From JBDTVS01 sp040007095 (lineage in GTDB: Bacteria > Acidobacteriota > Vicinamibacteria > Vicinamibacterales > CAVVIG01), in NCBI GenBank assembly GCA_040007095.1, contig JBDTVS010000235.1:1-7399 (forward strand): 7,399 nucleotides of DNA. The letters run 5' to 3'. Positions within the stretch are counted from its first letter, which is position 1, and each line of letters begins with the position of its first letter. The position numbers were made by a program, and so were the translations under genes. The notes beneath the pieces are model-generated. The model had not been told where the DNA came from. It ran no database searches and saw only the letters and a list, made by a program, of their open reading frames with translations. Below are positions 1 to 5,006 of the stretch, in pieces.

Positions 1-140
1 AACCTGTGCTGAGCTTATCACCGCAATCGTTGCGCCTCAAACGATCCAGGCCAGGACGCAAGACGGGTCAATCGGGATCGAGGTTGGTCCGATACCTGCA
101 GACATTCTTAGGCAGAACCCGTTCTGCTGGGAGTGTCAAC

Positions 141-374
141 ATGGTCGATTCGATCTCGTTCATCGTGGTGTCGGGTTGGACGCTCGTGACGGTCGCGGCG
201 GGGGGCTGGCGCCGGTTTGGTCATCGTCGGGTGTGTGGAGGAGGTGCCGAGCCTCGTCTGGTGGACGCCGCTACGCATGTCGAGGCGCCCCCCGGATTGG
301 TCACATCTATCGAGGCTATCGCCTTTAGCTCTCAACAAAGAAACGGTCAAAGCGATCCAGCTGTGATAGCCTGA
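141..374 (+). CDS. Doubtful small ORF, 77 aa, upstream of the selenoprotein
   Basis: I do not recognise this product. An ATG at 141 is preceded by GGGAG with a 7-nt spacer, a good Shine-Dalgarno placement. The N-terminus reads MVDSISFIVVSGWTLVTVAA, which could be a membrane or signal segment, and is followed by an Arg/Gly-rich, low-information tail. Third codon positions are GC-rich at the start but become AT-mixed after about residue 50, which argues against a normal gene. Its TGA ends 7 nt before the redoxin ATG, so if it is translated it could be coupled to it. It may equally be chance or a gene remnant. Confidence 0.22.
   Translation: MVDSISFIVVSGWTLVTVAAGGWRRFGHRRVCGGGAEPRLVDAATHVEAPPGLVTSIEAIAFSSQQRNGQSDPAVIA
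313..372. repeat. Inverted repeat before the redoxin start
   Basis: AGGCTATC (313-320) and GATAGCCT (365-372) are perfect 8-bp reverse complements separated by 44 bases. The right arm ends 9 bases before the redoxin ATG. This could be an operator or an RNA stem near the start site. The loop is long and the arms are short, so chance is possible. Confidence 0.3.
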
Positions 375-381
375 CCGCTCA

Positions 382-1404
382 ATGCGTCCCTGCCTGGTTT
401 GGCTGACCCTGTTCGGGGCCCTGGTTGCGTTTCCCCGTGCACAAACGGATCTTTCGACACTCGGGCCACAAGTCGGGCAGCGCGCCATTGATTTCAGTCT
501 TCCCGATCAGATGGGCCGCATCCGCACTTTGAAATCCGCGGCCGGACCAAAGGGCACGATGCTCGTCTTCTTCCGTTCAGCCGACTGGTGACCGTACTGC
601 CGCACGCAGCTGGTGCAGCTGCAACGCTCGCTTCCTGATATCCAACGCGCCGGCTTGGGGCTGGTGGCCGTGAGCTACGACTCGACGACCACGCTGCGCG
701 CGTTCGCGGACAAGCACGCCATCACCTTCCCGATGCTGTCCGATCGGGGCTCAAAGACGATCGCGGCATGGGGCCTCCTGAATCGCGAGGCGACGGGCCG
801 GGCGGAAGGCATCCCGTATCCGGGTACTTACGTGCTCGACGGCAAGGGCCTGATCGTGTCACGCAACTTCGAACAGGCCTACCAGGAGCGCGATAGCGCG
901 GCGAGTATCATCGCAGCGCTTCGGCGGCCCACGCCTCCACCGGGTCTCGCTGGCACGGGAGCCGAAGTGCCTGGCAAATATCTGAAGCTCAGGGTCGGAG
1001 CGAGTGATACGGTCGCCGCTCCCGGCCATCGCATCACGCTGACGGTTGACGTGGTGCCTGGCCCGAACATACACGTCTATGCTCCCGGCCAGAACGGCTA
1101 CATACCTATCGCGCTCAAACTGCGGGAGTCGCCCGACTGGAGGGCGCCGGCGCCGGTCCTTCCCGCTGCGAAACCGTTCGTCGATCCGGTGGGGGAGCGA
1201 GTGCAAGTCTACGACCGGCCGTTCCGCGTGACACAGCAGGTGACGCTGACGCTGACCGCGTCGATGCGGGAACGCGCCACGGCAAGGCAGGCTCTCGTGG
1301 TGGCTGGGGCGCTGGAGTATCAGGCATGCGACGACAAGGTCTGCTATCGGCCGGAGACAATTCCGGTCCAATGGACGATCTCGCTCGCACCGCTTGAGCC
1401 GTAG
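382..1404 (+). CDS. Putative selenoprotein: secreted AhpC/TSA-type redoxin fused to a DsbD-N-like domain
   Basis: The frame runs from ATG 382 to TAG 1402-1404 with a single in-frame TGA at 589-591; read as Sec it gives 340 aa. Residues 1-21 look like a signal peptide, so the protein probably acts in the cell envelope. Residues about 30-180 are a peroxiredoxin/thioredoxin-fold domain: after VFFRSADW the TGA gives U70-P-Y-C73, precisely where homologous redoxins carry CPYC, and the fold continues without a break (SYDSTTTLRAF, FPMLSDRG, PYPGTYVLDGKG). Residues about 197-335 resemble the N-terminal periplasmic domain of DsbD (DsbD_N), with the Cys pair C316-x4-C321 in YQACDDKVCYRPET. By family knowledge the first domain reduces peroxides or disulfides, while a DsbD-N-like domain passes electrons between thiol partners; the fusion could relay electrons internally (inference). 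The alternative is a nonsense mutation, but its exact placement at a catalytic Cys and the hairpin after it argue against this. No sel genes are in the window. Confidence 0.85.
589..626 (+). promoter_or_regulatory. Sec UGA codon with bacterial SECIS-like hairpin
   Basis: The UGA at 589-591 is followed by a perfect 7-bp stem, GCAGCTG (606-612) with CAGCTGC (616-622), closing a GTG loop (613-615). If the last G-C pair opens, the loop is GGUGC, close to the GGUC loop of the E. coli fdhF SECIS. A lower C-G/G-C pair (601-602 with 625-626) can close an internal loop. The loop begins 21 nt after the UGA, and its first base is G. Both fit the usual bacterial SECIS geometry, which recruits SelB with Sec-tRNA to recode the UGA. 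Confidence 0.72.
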
Positions 1405-1456
1405 TCCAAGCCGTAGTCCAAGCCGTAGTCCAAGCCGTAGTCCAAGCCGTAGTCCA
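1397..1456 (+). repeat. Five perfect tandem copies of a 12-bp unit
   Basis: The unit AGCCGTAGTCCA occurs five times in direct succession at 1397-1408, 1409-1420, 1421-1432, 1433-1444 and 1445-1456, with no mismatch; a degenerate half copy follows (CCACGCAGTC). The first copy contains the TAG stop of the redoxin gene, so in that frame each unit carries another TAG. The length is a multiple of three, so other frames stay open across it (SRSP repeats on plus, DYGL on minus). This is a minisatellite-type array, with no spacers as in CRISPR. Confidence 0.95.
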
Positions 1457-1462
1457 CCACGC

Positions 1463-1489
1463 AGTCACCCGGCTCACCCCGGGTGCACT
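1463..1489 (+). terminator. GC-rich hairpin after the repeat, possible terminator
   Basis: CACCCGG (1466-1472) pairs perfectly with CCGGGTG (1479-1485) around a 6-nt loop CTCACC. The outer AGT/ACT (1463-1465, 1487-1489) extends the stem past a bulged C. It lies between the redoxin stop and the dehalogenase start. No T-tract follows, so it is not a classical intrinsic terminator; it could act as a 3' mRNA-stabilising stem. Confidence 0.4.
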
Positions 1490-1547
1490 CGCGATGGGTA
1501 TTTGAGCGGTGGAACCCGAACTCTGCGCTTGCCAAGGGTCCTCCGTC

Positions 1548-1553
1548 GGGAGG
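1548..1553 (+). promoter_or_regulatory. Ribosome binding site deciding the dehalogenase start
   Basis: GGGAGG lies 8 nt before GTG 1562. It supports this GTG over the more distal TTG-initiated extension that would include the SRSP-encoding repeats. Confidence 0.7.
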
Positions 1554-1561
1554 TTGTTTGC

Positions 1562-2248
1562 GTGAGGGACCTGCGCGCGATCGCGTTCGATGCGTACGGC
1601 ACGTTGTTCGACGTCTTGTCCGTGACCGCACTGTGCGACGAGCTGTTTCCCGGACACGGCCATGCGCTCGCGCAGTTGTGGCGCACCAAGCAGCTGCAAT
1701 ACAGCCTGCTCGGCAGCATGATGCACCGCTACAAGGACTTCTGGCAGATCACCGGCGATGGTCTCGGCTACGCAGCGAACGCGCTGAACCTGACGCTCAC
1801 CGCCGGCGCACGGCAGCAACTCATGGATGCGTACCTTCACCTGTCGGCGTTTCCCGACGCAAGGCCAGGACTCGACGCGCTCAAGAAGCGCGGCCTGCCA
1901 CTGGCGATCCTGTCCAACGGCGAGCCCCATATGCTACAAGCCGTGGTCGCGAGCGCAGGGCTCAGCGGTCTCATCGACGAGATCGTCAGCGTGGACGAGG
2001 TCAAGGTCTTCAAGCCGGATCCACGCGCCTATCAGTTGCTCGGTCAGAAGCTGCGGCTGGCGACGGATCAGATCGCGTTTGTGTCGTCGAACTCGTGGGA
2101 CATCCACGGCGCCGGTGCGGCCGGACTGTACACCGTCTGGATTCAGCGACACACCGGAGAGCCACAGGACGAGCTCGGGTTCCCCGCGCAGCGGATCGTG
2201 GGCTCGCTCACTGAACTCGAGGCCATCATCGGGCAAGGTTCAGGTTGA
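1562..2248 (+). CDS. L-2-haloacid dehalogenase, HAD type II (228 aa)
   Basis: It hydrolyses the carbon-halogen bond of short L-2-haloacids through an aspartyl ester, giving the D-2-hydroxyacid and halide in the cytoplasm. The start is GTG 1562, preceded by GGGAGG (1548-1553) with an 8-nt spacer. With this start every catalytic residue falls on the same number as in the Pseudomonas sp. YL enzyme (L-DEX): nucleophile Asp10 and Thr14 in FDAYGTLFD, Arg41 (LWRTKQ), Ser118-Asn119 (ILSNGEP), Lys151 and Tyr157 (VFKPDPRAY), and Ser175, Asn177 and Asp180 (SSNSWDIHGAGAAG). The length is also close to the 232 aa of L-DEX. The open frame extends upstream through the 12-bp repeat, but that part is low complexity and not homologous. 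The tail of the gene is convergent with the MFS remnant. Some enzymes of this family release fluoride from fluoroacetate; the neighbouring fluoride genes make this tempting, but the substrate cannot be read from sequence alone. Confidence 0.9.
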   Translation: MRDLRAIAFDAYGTLFDVLSVTALCDELFPGHGHALAQLWRTKQLQYSLLGSMMHRYKDFWQITGDGLGYAANALNLTLTAGARQQLMDAYLHLSAFPDARPGLDALKKRGLPLAILSNGEPHMLQAVVASAGLSGLIDEIVSVDEVKVFKPDPRAYQLLGQKLRLATDQIAFVSSNSWDIHGAGAAGLYTVWIQRHTGEPQDELGFPAQRIVGSLTELEAIIGQGSG

Positions 2249-2747
2249 TGCTCCGCGCAAGACGCAGACCGATGTCTCTTCCCAGCCTTGGACCGAATAG
2301 AACAGTGGTTTGGTCCACAGACTCTCCAGACCCTCCAGGATGTCGGACGCCCAGTTGAAGATCATGGTCATCGTCACGACGATGGCGACGCCACCCCTGC
2401 TGAAATGGAGCCTCGCGCGCCGCTAGATGCAGGATGACAGGCGCCGCGGCGATTTGCCAATTGCCGGGGAAGGCGAGGAGTGGCACCGCCAGGAGATTGA
2501 GCGCGTAACCCGCGAACGTGATCGCCCAGTAACGGTGGATCCGATCGGCCAGCCGGCCGGACCAGAGACGCAGCGCATAGCCGACCAGTTCGCCGCCTCC
2601 AGACACAACGCCGATGGCGAACGCCGACGCGCCGAGCATTCCGAGAAACGGGCCGATGGCGCTCCGAGCGCCTTCGTACGTCATGTCAGCAAACAAGCTG
2701 ACGACGCCAGGCAGGATGACGAAGTTCAGGGCTCGCGTCGTGCGCAT
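2226..2747 (-). pseudogene. MFS transporter, N-terminal fragment under a fluoride riboswitch
   Basis: The frame starts at ATG 2747 with GGAG five nt upstream. Residues 1-106 are a clear major facilitator N-terminus: VVSLFADMTYEGARS, GPFLGMLGASAFAIG, GELVGYALRLWSGRLADR (the loop 2-3 Asp-Arg region), then YWAITFAGYALNLLAVPLL and a further helix ending at APVIL. That covers about four of twelve membrane helices. After residue 106 (about position 2430) the expected ERxGKA-type continuation is absent; the frame reads polar, Arg/Asp-rich sequence to a stop at 2226, and the coding signal moves to another frame. About 300 residues are missing, so the gene is broken. It lies about 115 bp downstream of the minus-strand fluoride riboswitch, which suggests the intact ancestor served in fluoride tolerance (inference). 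Confidence 0.75.
2240..2422 (-). other. Unidentified ORF fragment with one membrane segment
   Basis: On the minus strand, one base out of frame with the MFS remnant, an open stretch runs from after a TAG (2423-2425) to a TGA at 2240-2242. Its third codon positions are strongly GC-rich, as in real genes here. From ATG 2371 it gives 43 aa starting MTMIFNWASDILEGLESLW. The hydrophobic run VAIVVTMTMIF lies across that start. No good ribosome binding site precedes it. I do not recognise it. It may be a remnant of a further gene fused to the broken MFS gene by a deletion, or a small membrane protein. Confidence 0.3.
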
Positions 2748-2860
2748 GACGACTCCGCGGAAGATCGATCAATCTGTTCGAGGACCTGAGCCGCCGCGCG
2801 GCGCACGATGAGGGACCTGTGGCCCCGGGCATCGAGTGCGATCCTGCCGAACGTCTTCAG
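2748..2860 (-). other. Leader between minus-strand riboswitch and MFS fragment
   Basis: A GC3-rich open stretch in one minus frame follows two TGA codons inside the riboswitch and ends just inside the MFS gene (part reads LLKTFGRIALDARGHRSLIV). It has no ATG or ribosome binding site. I do not recognise it. It could be a remnant of a gene that once sat between riboswitch and transporter, or a chance frame in GC-rich DNA. No T-tract of a transcription terminator is seen. Confidence 0.35.
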
Positions 2861-2865
2861 CAGGA
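2842..2865 (-). promoter_or_regulatory. Switch hairpin competing with the riboswitch pseudoknot
   Basis: On the minus strand TCCTGCTGA (2865-2857) pairs with TCGGCAGGA (2850-2842) in nine base pairs, one of them U-G, around a 6-nt loop. Its 5' arm uses three bases (UCC) of the pseudoknot strand ACUCC (2867-2863). The hairpin and the fluoride-bound pseudoknot therefore exclude each other, the arrangement expected of an expression platform. No U-run follows, so the mechanism is not simple intrinsic termination. Confidence 0.5.
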
Positions 2866-2915
2866 GTCATCAGCCTGGCCTGGCGCCGGACGGTCACCGG
2901 CGGACTCCATCGCCG
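2861..2915 (-). promoter_or_regulatory. Fluoride riboswitch (crcB motif), minus strand
   Basis: Read on the minus strand, P1 is CGGCG (2915-2911) with CGCCG (2902-2898), enclosing the loop AUGGAGUC. GUGACC follows, in the position of the usual AACC. The second stem is GUCCGGC (2891-2885) with GCCAGGC (2879-2873), with a C-A mismatch and a G-U pair, and then comes the conserved CUGAUGACUCCUGC. The loop bases GGAGU (2908-2904) pair perfectly with ACUCC (2867-2863), the hallmark pseudoknot of this class. GAUGG and CUGAUG match the consensus. The element binds fluoride with Mg2+ and turns on fluoride-tolerance genes. The downstream gene is the MFS fragment. Confidence 0.88.
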
Positions 2916-3279
2916 TGGGGGTGTCTCTCTAAGCTCCGTCGCATTTCTGCTCAAAGGCCCAAGACACACGAGACGCGCGGCGTCCAGAGCGACGCGAAGA
3001 CGCGTGACGTCGCAGCCGGGCATGGAACGCTCGACGATCACGATGATCTGGCACCGATGAGCTCGCACCAGATCGCGGAGCGACCGTAGGCGCTCCGCCG
3101 TGATCTGGACGACATCATCGACGACGACCACCGGCGGTTTGCGGTCTTCTGGTCTGTTGTGAACGGGTCGTCGCGAAGATCAAAGAGTTGCCTCTGCCAG
3201 CCGGGATCGCCGTCGCCTTGGAACACCTTCTTCGGACGGGCAGACCCCCAAGCCAGCTGACCAGTCCGAGAAGGGCGCA
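2916..3279. other. Region between the two riboswitches, with an unrecognised minus-strand coding signal
   Basis: This stretch should hold promoters for both riboswitch transcripts. On the minus strand a GC3-rich reading runs from about 3160 down to 2930, with alternating strand-helix character: KPPVVVVDDVVQITAERLRS, then RCQIIVIVERS, then DAARLVCLGPL. VVVVDD resembles a Walker B-like strand, but no P-loop is visible upstream before the frame closes. The frame then runs through the antisense of nothing known and into the riboswitch, where coding character is lost. It may be a decayed gene fragment. I found no intact gene. Confidence 0.3.
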
Positions 3280-3309
3280 TTGACGCCGATATCCGCGACT
3301 CGTCATACT
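3280..3309 (+). promoter_or_regulatory. Sigma70-like promoter for the crcB transcript
   Basis: A -35 box TTGACG (3280-3285, 5 of 6 consensus) and a -10 box CATACT (3304-3309, 4 of 6, with the key A2 and T6) are separated by 18 bp. Transcription would start near 3316, four bases before the P1 stem of the riboswitch. This spacing is typical for riboswitch leaders and supports the call. Confidence 0.6.
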
Positions 3310-3319
3310 GCATGAAGAA

Positions 3320-3375
3320 GGGCGGTGGAGTCCGCCCGTAACCGCCGCGTCCGCTGACCCGGCGAATGACTCCTA
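3320..3375 (+). promoter_or_regulatory. Fluoride riboswitch (crcB motif), plus strand, upstream of crcB
   Basis: P1 is GGGCG (3320-3324) with CGCCC (3333-3337), enclosing the loop GUGGAGUC. GUAACC follows, then the stem CGCCG (3343-3347) with CGGCG (3360-3364), then AAUGACUCCUAC. GGAGU (3327-3331) pairs perfectly with ACUCC (3369-3373) as the class pseudoknot. Two positions depart from consensus: the usual GAUGG reads GGUGG, and the usual UGAUG reads GAAUG. The downstream gene is crcB, the classic target, which confirms identity. Whether the two changes alter fluoride affinity is unknown. Confidence 0.88.
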
Positions 3376-3438
3376 CAGCAGTGGCACTGCCGTGGGCGAG
3401 TCGTTGGCGCTCCCGGCACGTCCCTCCTGGACCGGGAG
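3368..3438 (+). promoter_or_regulatory. Candidate expression platform of the crcB riboswitch
   Basis: GACTC (3368-3372) can pair with GAGTC (3398-3402), enclosing the small hairpin GCAGT-GGC-ACTGC (3378-3390). This would occupy four bases of the pseudoknot strand ACUCC, so the two structures are exclusive. A second strong stem follows, CTCCCGG (3410-3416) with CCGGGAG (3432-3438). There is no T-run behind either, so Rho-dependent or other control is more likely than intrinsic termination. Confidence 0.4.
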
Positions 3439-3585
3439 TATGAAACAGCACCTGCTCGATTTGACTTCGGCGCTCCGCCAGAGGCCACGAAAGCGGCCGT
3501 TCGTGTCCGTGCCGGCCCTCGTGGCAGCGCCTGGTGTGGTTGGCGGGTTGCGACTGTCGAAACTCGCGACGAAGACGTTTGGCCT

Positions 3586-3975
3586 GTGGCCGGTCACGCG
3601 ATCCTGCTCGTGGGCGCCGGAGGATTCGTGGGCGCCAACGCACGGTTCGTCGTCGCCCGTCTTGTGGGCACTCTCTTCGAGATGCGGTTTCCCCTGGGCA
3701 CCTTTGTGATCAACATCAGTGGATCATTCCTCCTCGGGGCGCTGGGCACGATGGTGGCGCAGAGGGTTGCGCCGAATTCCGAGTCGATGCGCCTGGCGCT
3801 CGGCGTGGGATTCCTGGGAGCGTTTACAACCTATTCAACGTTCGAGTTCGAAACACACGCGCTCTTCGATGACGGCTCCTGGCTCACCGCGACGACGAAC
3901 ATGTTCGCCAGCCTCTTCGTGGGGCTTCTGGCCGTCCGCGCGGGGATCGTGGTGGCCAAGACGTGGCTGACGTGA
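3586..3975 (+). CDS. crcB: Fluoride ion channel/exporter CrcB (Fluc), 129 aa
   Basis: CrcB/Fluc proteins form dual-topology dimers in the inner membrane that let fluoride leave the cell. All family signatures are present: GGFVGANARF near the N-terminus (residues about 12-21), PLGTFVINISGSFLLG (about 36-51) with the conserved Asn, and GFLGAFTTYSTFEFET (about 74-89) with the Thr/Ser and Phe residues that line the pore and central Na+ site. Four hydrophobic segments and a length of 129 aa fit the family. The start is GTG 3586; upstream codons in frame lack a start and are not family-like. The ribosome binding site is weak (GAAGACG region). The gene lies about 210 nt behind a fluoride riboswitch and 9 nt before the DUF190 gene, so it is very likely induced by fluoride in an operon with it. 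Confidence 0.95.
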   Translation: MAGHAILLVGAGGFVGANARFVVARLVGTLFEMRFPLGTFVINISGSFLLGALGTMVAQRVAPNSESMRLALGVGFLGAFTTYSTFEFETHALFDDGSWLTATTNMFASLFVGLLAVRAGIVVAKTWLT

Positions 3976-3984
3976 GCACGCACT

Positions 3985-4743
3985 ATGAAGATTGAAGCCG
4001 AGCAAGTGCTCTGTCGCTTTCAACTGTCCAACTTCATCAAGCATGGCATGTCGCCGCTGTACGAGTGGATCGTCGAGACAGCCCATCACGAAGGCCTGCA
4101 GGGCGCGACGGTGCTCAAGGGCTTCTTTGGCTTGCGTCCCGAAGGTTCCGTGCTCGAAGAGCACACGTGGTCCATCTCGCAGGAACTGCCCGTCATCGTC
4201 GAAGTCGTCGACGAACCCGCACGGATCGAGGCGCTGCTCGCGAAAGTCGAGCCGGTCTTTCGCGAGGGGGTCATCACCCTCGAGCGGGCGCACGTGTTGC
4301 TCTACCGCGCCGGCCCGCGCCAGACGGCGGCCTCGCTGACGGCCCGAAACATCATCGCCACGGCACCGATCAGTGCCGCGACAGGAGTGCGCACGATGAA
4401 AGTGCCTGAGAACGGAGTCTTGCTTCGCATCTTCATCGGCGAGAGCGACAAGGAACCTGGCCGTGACCGCCCCTTGTATGAGGCGATCGTCCGCCGGGCG
4501 CGTGAAGCGCAGCTGGCGGGCGCGACGGTCCTTCGGGGCCCGATGGGCTTCGGCCGCCACTCGCGCGTCCACACCGCGAAGCTCCTCGAACTCTCGACCG
4601 ACCTGCCGATCCTGATCGAGATCGTCGATTCGGAGGACAAGGTCGATGCGTTTCTCCCCACGGTGGACGAACTCGTCACCGAGGGGCTCGTCACGCTCGA
4701 AGCGGTCCGCATCGTCCGTTACGTATCACCGGACAGTCGCTAG
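3985..4743 (+). CDS. Tandem DUF190 domain protein (252 aa)
   Basis: Two DUF190 copies are fused. Copy 1 is residues about 1-112, with GLQGATVLKGFFGL, LPVIVEVVDEPARI and GVITLERAHVLLY. Copy 2 is residues about 130-248, with QLAGATVLRGPMGFG, LPILIEIVDSEDKV and GLVTLEAVRIVRY. Each has the GATVLRG...LP(I/V)(L/I)(I/V)E(I/V)VD pattern of the family, whose known structures show a PII-like ferredoxin fold. The second copy still begins with a Met (MKVPENGVLLRIF), suggesting fusion of two once separate genes. DUF190 genes very often follow crcB and are presumed to modulate or assist fluoride export; their biochemical role is not settled. The start ATG lies 9 nt after the crcB stop, so the two are cotranscribed. 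Confidence 0.9.
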   Translation: MKIEAEQVLCRFQLSNFIKHGMSPLYEWIVETAHHEGLQGATVLKGFFGLRPEGSVLEEHTWSISQELPVIVEVVDEPARIEALLAKVEPVFREGVITLERAHVLLYRAGPRQTAASLTARNIIATAPISAATGVRTMKVPENGVLLRIFIGESDKEPGRDRPLYEAIVRRAREAQLAGATVLRGPMGFGRHSRVHTAKLLELSTDLPILIEIVDSEDKVDAFLPTVDELVTEGLVTLEAVRIVRYVSPDSR

Positions 4744-4786
4744 CCTAGCAGGTCAATGACGGACAAATCGATGGGGTCGACGACAC

Positions 4787-4996
4787 GTGTTGCACGGGCT
4801 CACGGAGAACCATGAACGGAGCATACTGGCCAGCGTCCAGTGTGCGGCGAGGCTGATTCGCGATTGTGATGATGTCCTTGCCGGATCGGACAGATCCGAC
4901 CCGTTGTCCCGATACACCAAGGCCCTCTCGTCTCCTCAGGAAGAGATCGCCCGGGATCATCTGTTCCGGTTGCGGGAGCAACTCCTGCGCAGCTGA
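4787..4996 (+). CDS. Small hypothetical protein (up to 69 aa)
   Basis: The frame opens after a TGA at 4757 and could start at GTG 4787 or TTG 4790. The sequence is soluble and probably helical (RSILASVQCAARLIRDCDDV, later EEIARDHLFRLREQLLRS), with about 70% G/C at third positions. I do not recognise a family. No clear ribosome binding site precedes it. It lies between the DUF190 gene and the convergent nhaA end, separated from the first by 43 nt, so it may be the last gene of the fluoride operon. It might also be a chance frame. Confidence 0.42.
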   Translation: MLHGLTENHERSILASVQCAARLIRDCDDVLAGSDRSDPLSRYTKALSSPQEEIARDHLFRLREQLLRS

Positions 4997-5006
4997 TCCC
5001 CCGAGG

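Larger units (their letters stand above)
1..381. other. Upstream region without a recognised gene
   Basis: I recognise no known gene here. Open frames exist on both strands, but the minus-strand frame is Arg-rich and runs antisense into the redoxin gene. The only possible coding stretch is the doubtful small ORF listed at 141-374. An 8-bp inverted repeat (AGGCTATC at 313-320, GATAGCCT at 365-372) lies just before the redoxin start. I could not identify a convincing promoter for the redoxin gene. Confidence 0.5.

Noticed and set aside
589..591. TGA as a simple nonsense mutation making the redoxin a pseudogene
   Set aside because: The codon sits at a catalytic Cys position, the downstream frame shows no decay, and a SECIS-like hairpin follows; Sec is the better reading, though not proven.
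1397..1456. CRISPR array
   Set aside because: The units are 12 bp and directly adjacent, with no spacers.
1115..1930. Long minus-strand frame (271 codons)
   Set aside because: It is antisense to the redoxin and dehalogenase genes, crosses the 12-bp repeat, and shows no domain pattern.
3038..3643. Minus-strand frame of 201 codons
   Set aside because: It is Arg-rich and without a family pattern, and it runs antisense through the plus-strand riboswitch and the crcB start.
3440..3709. ATG 3440 after GGGAG as a leader peptide start
   Set aside because: GGGAG is only one base from the ATG, too close for a ribosome binding site, and the frame overlaps crcB out of frame without family features.
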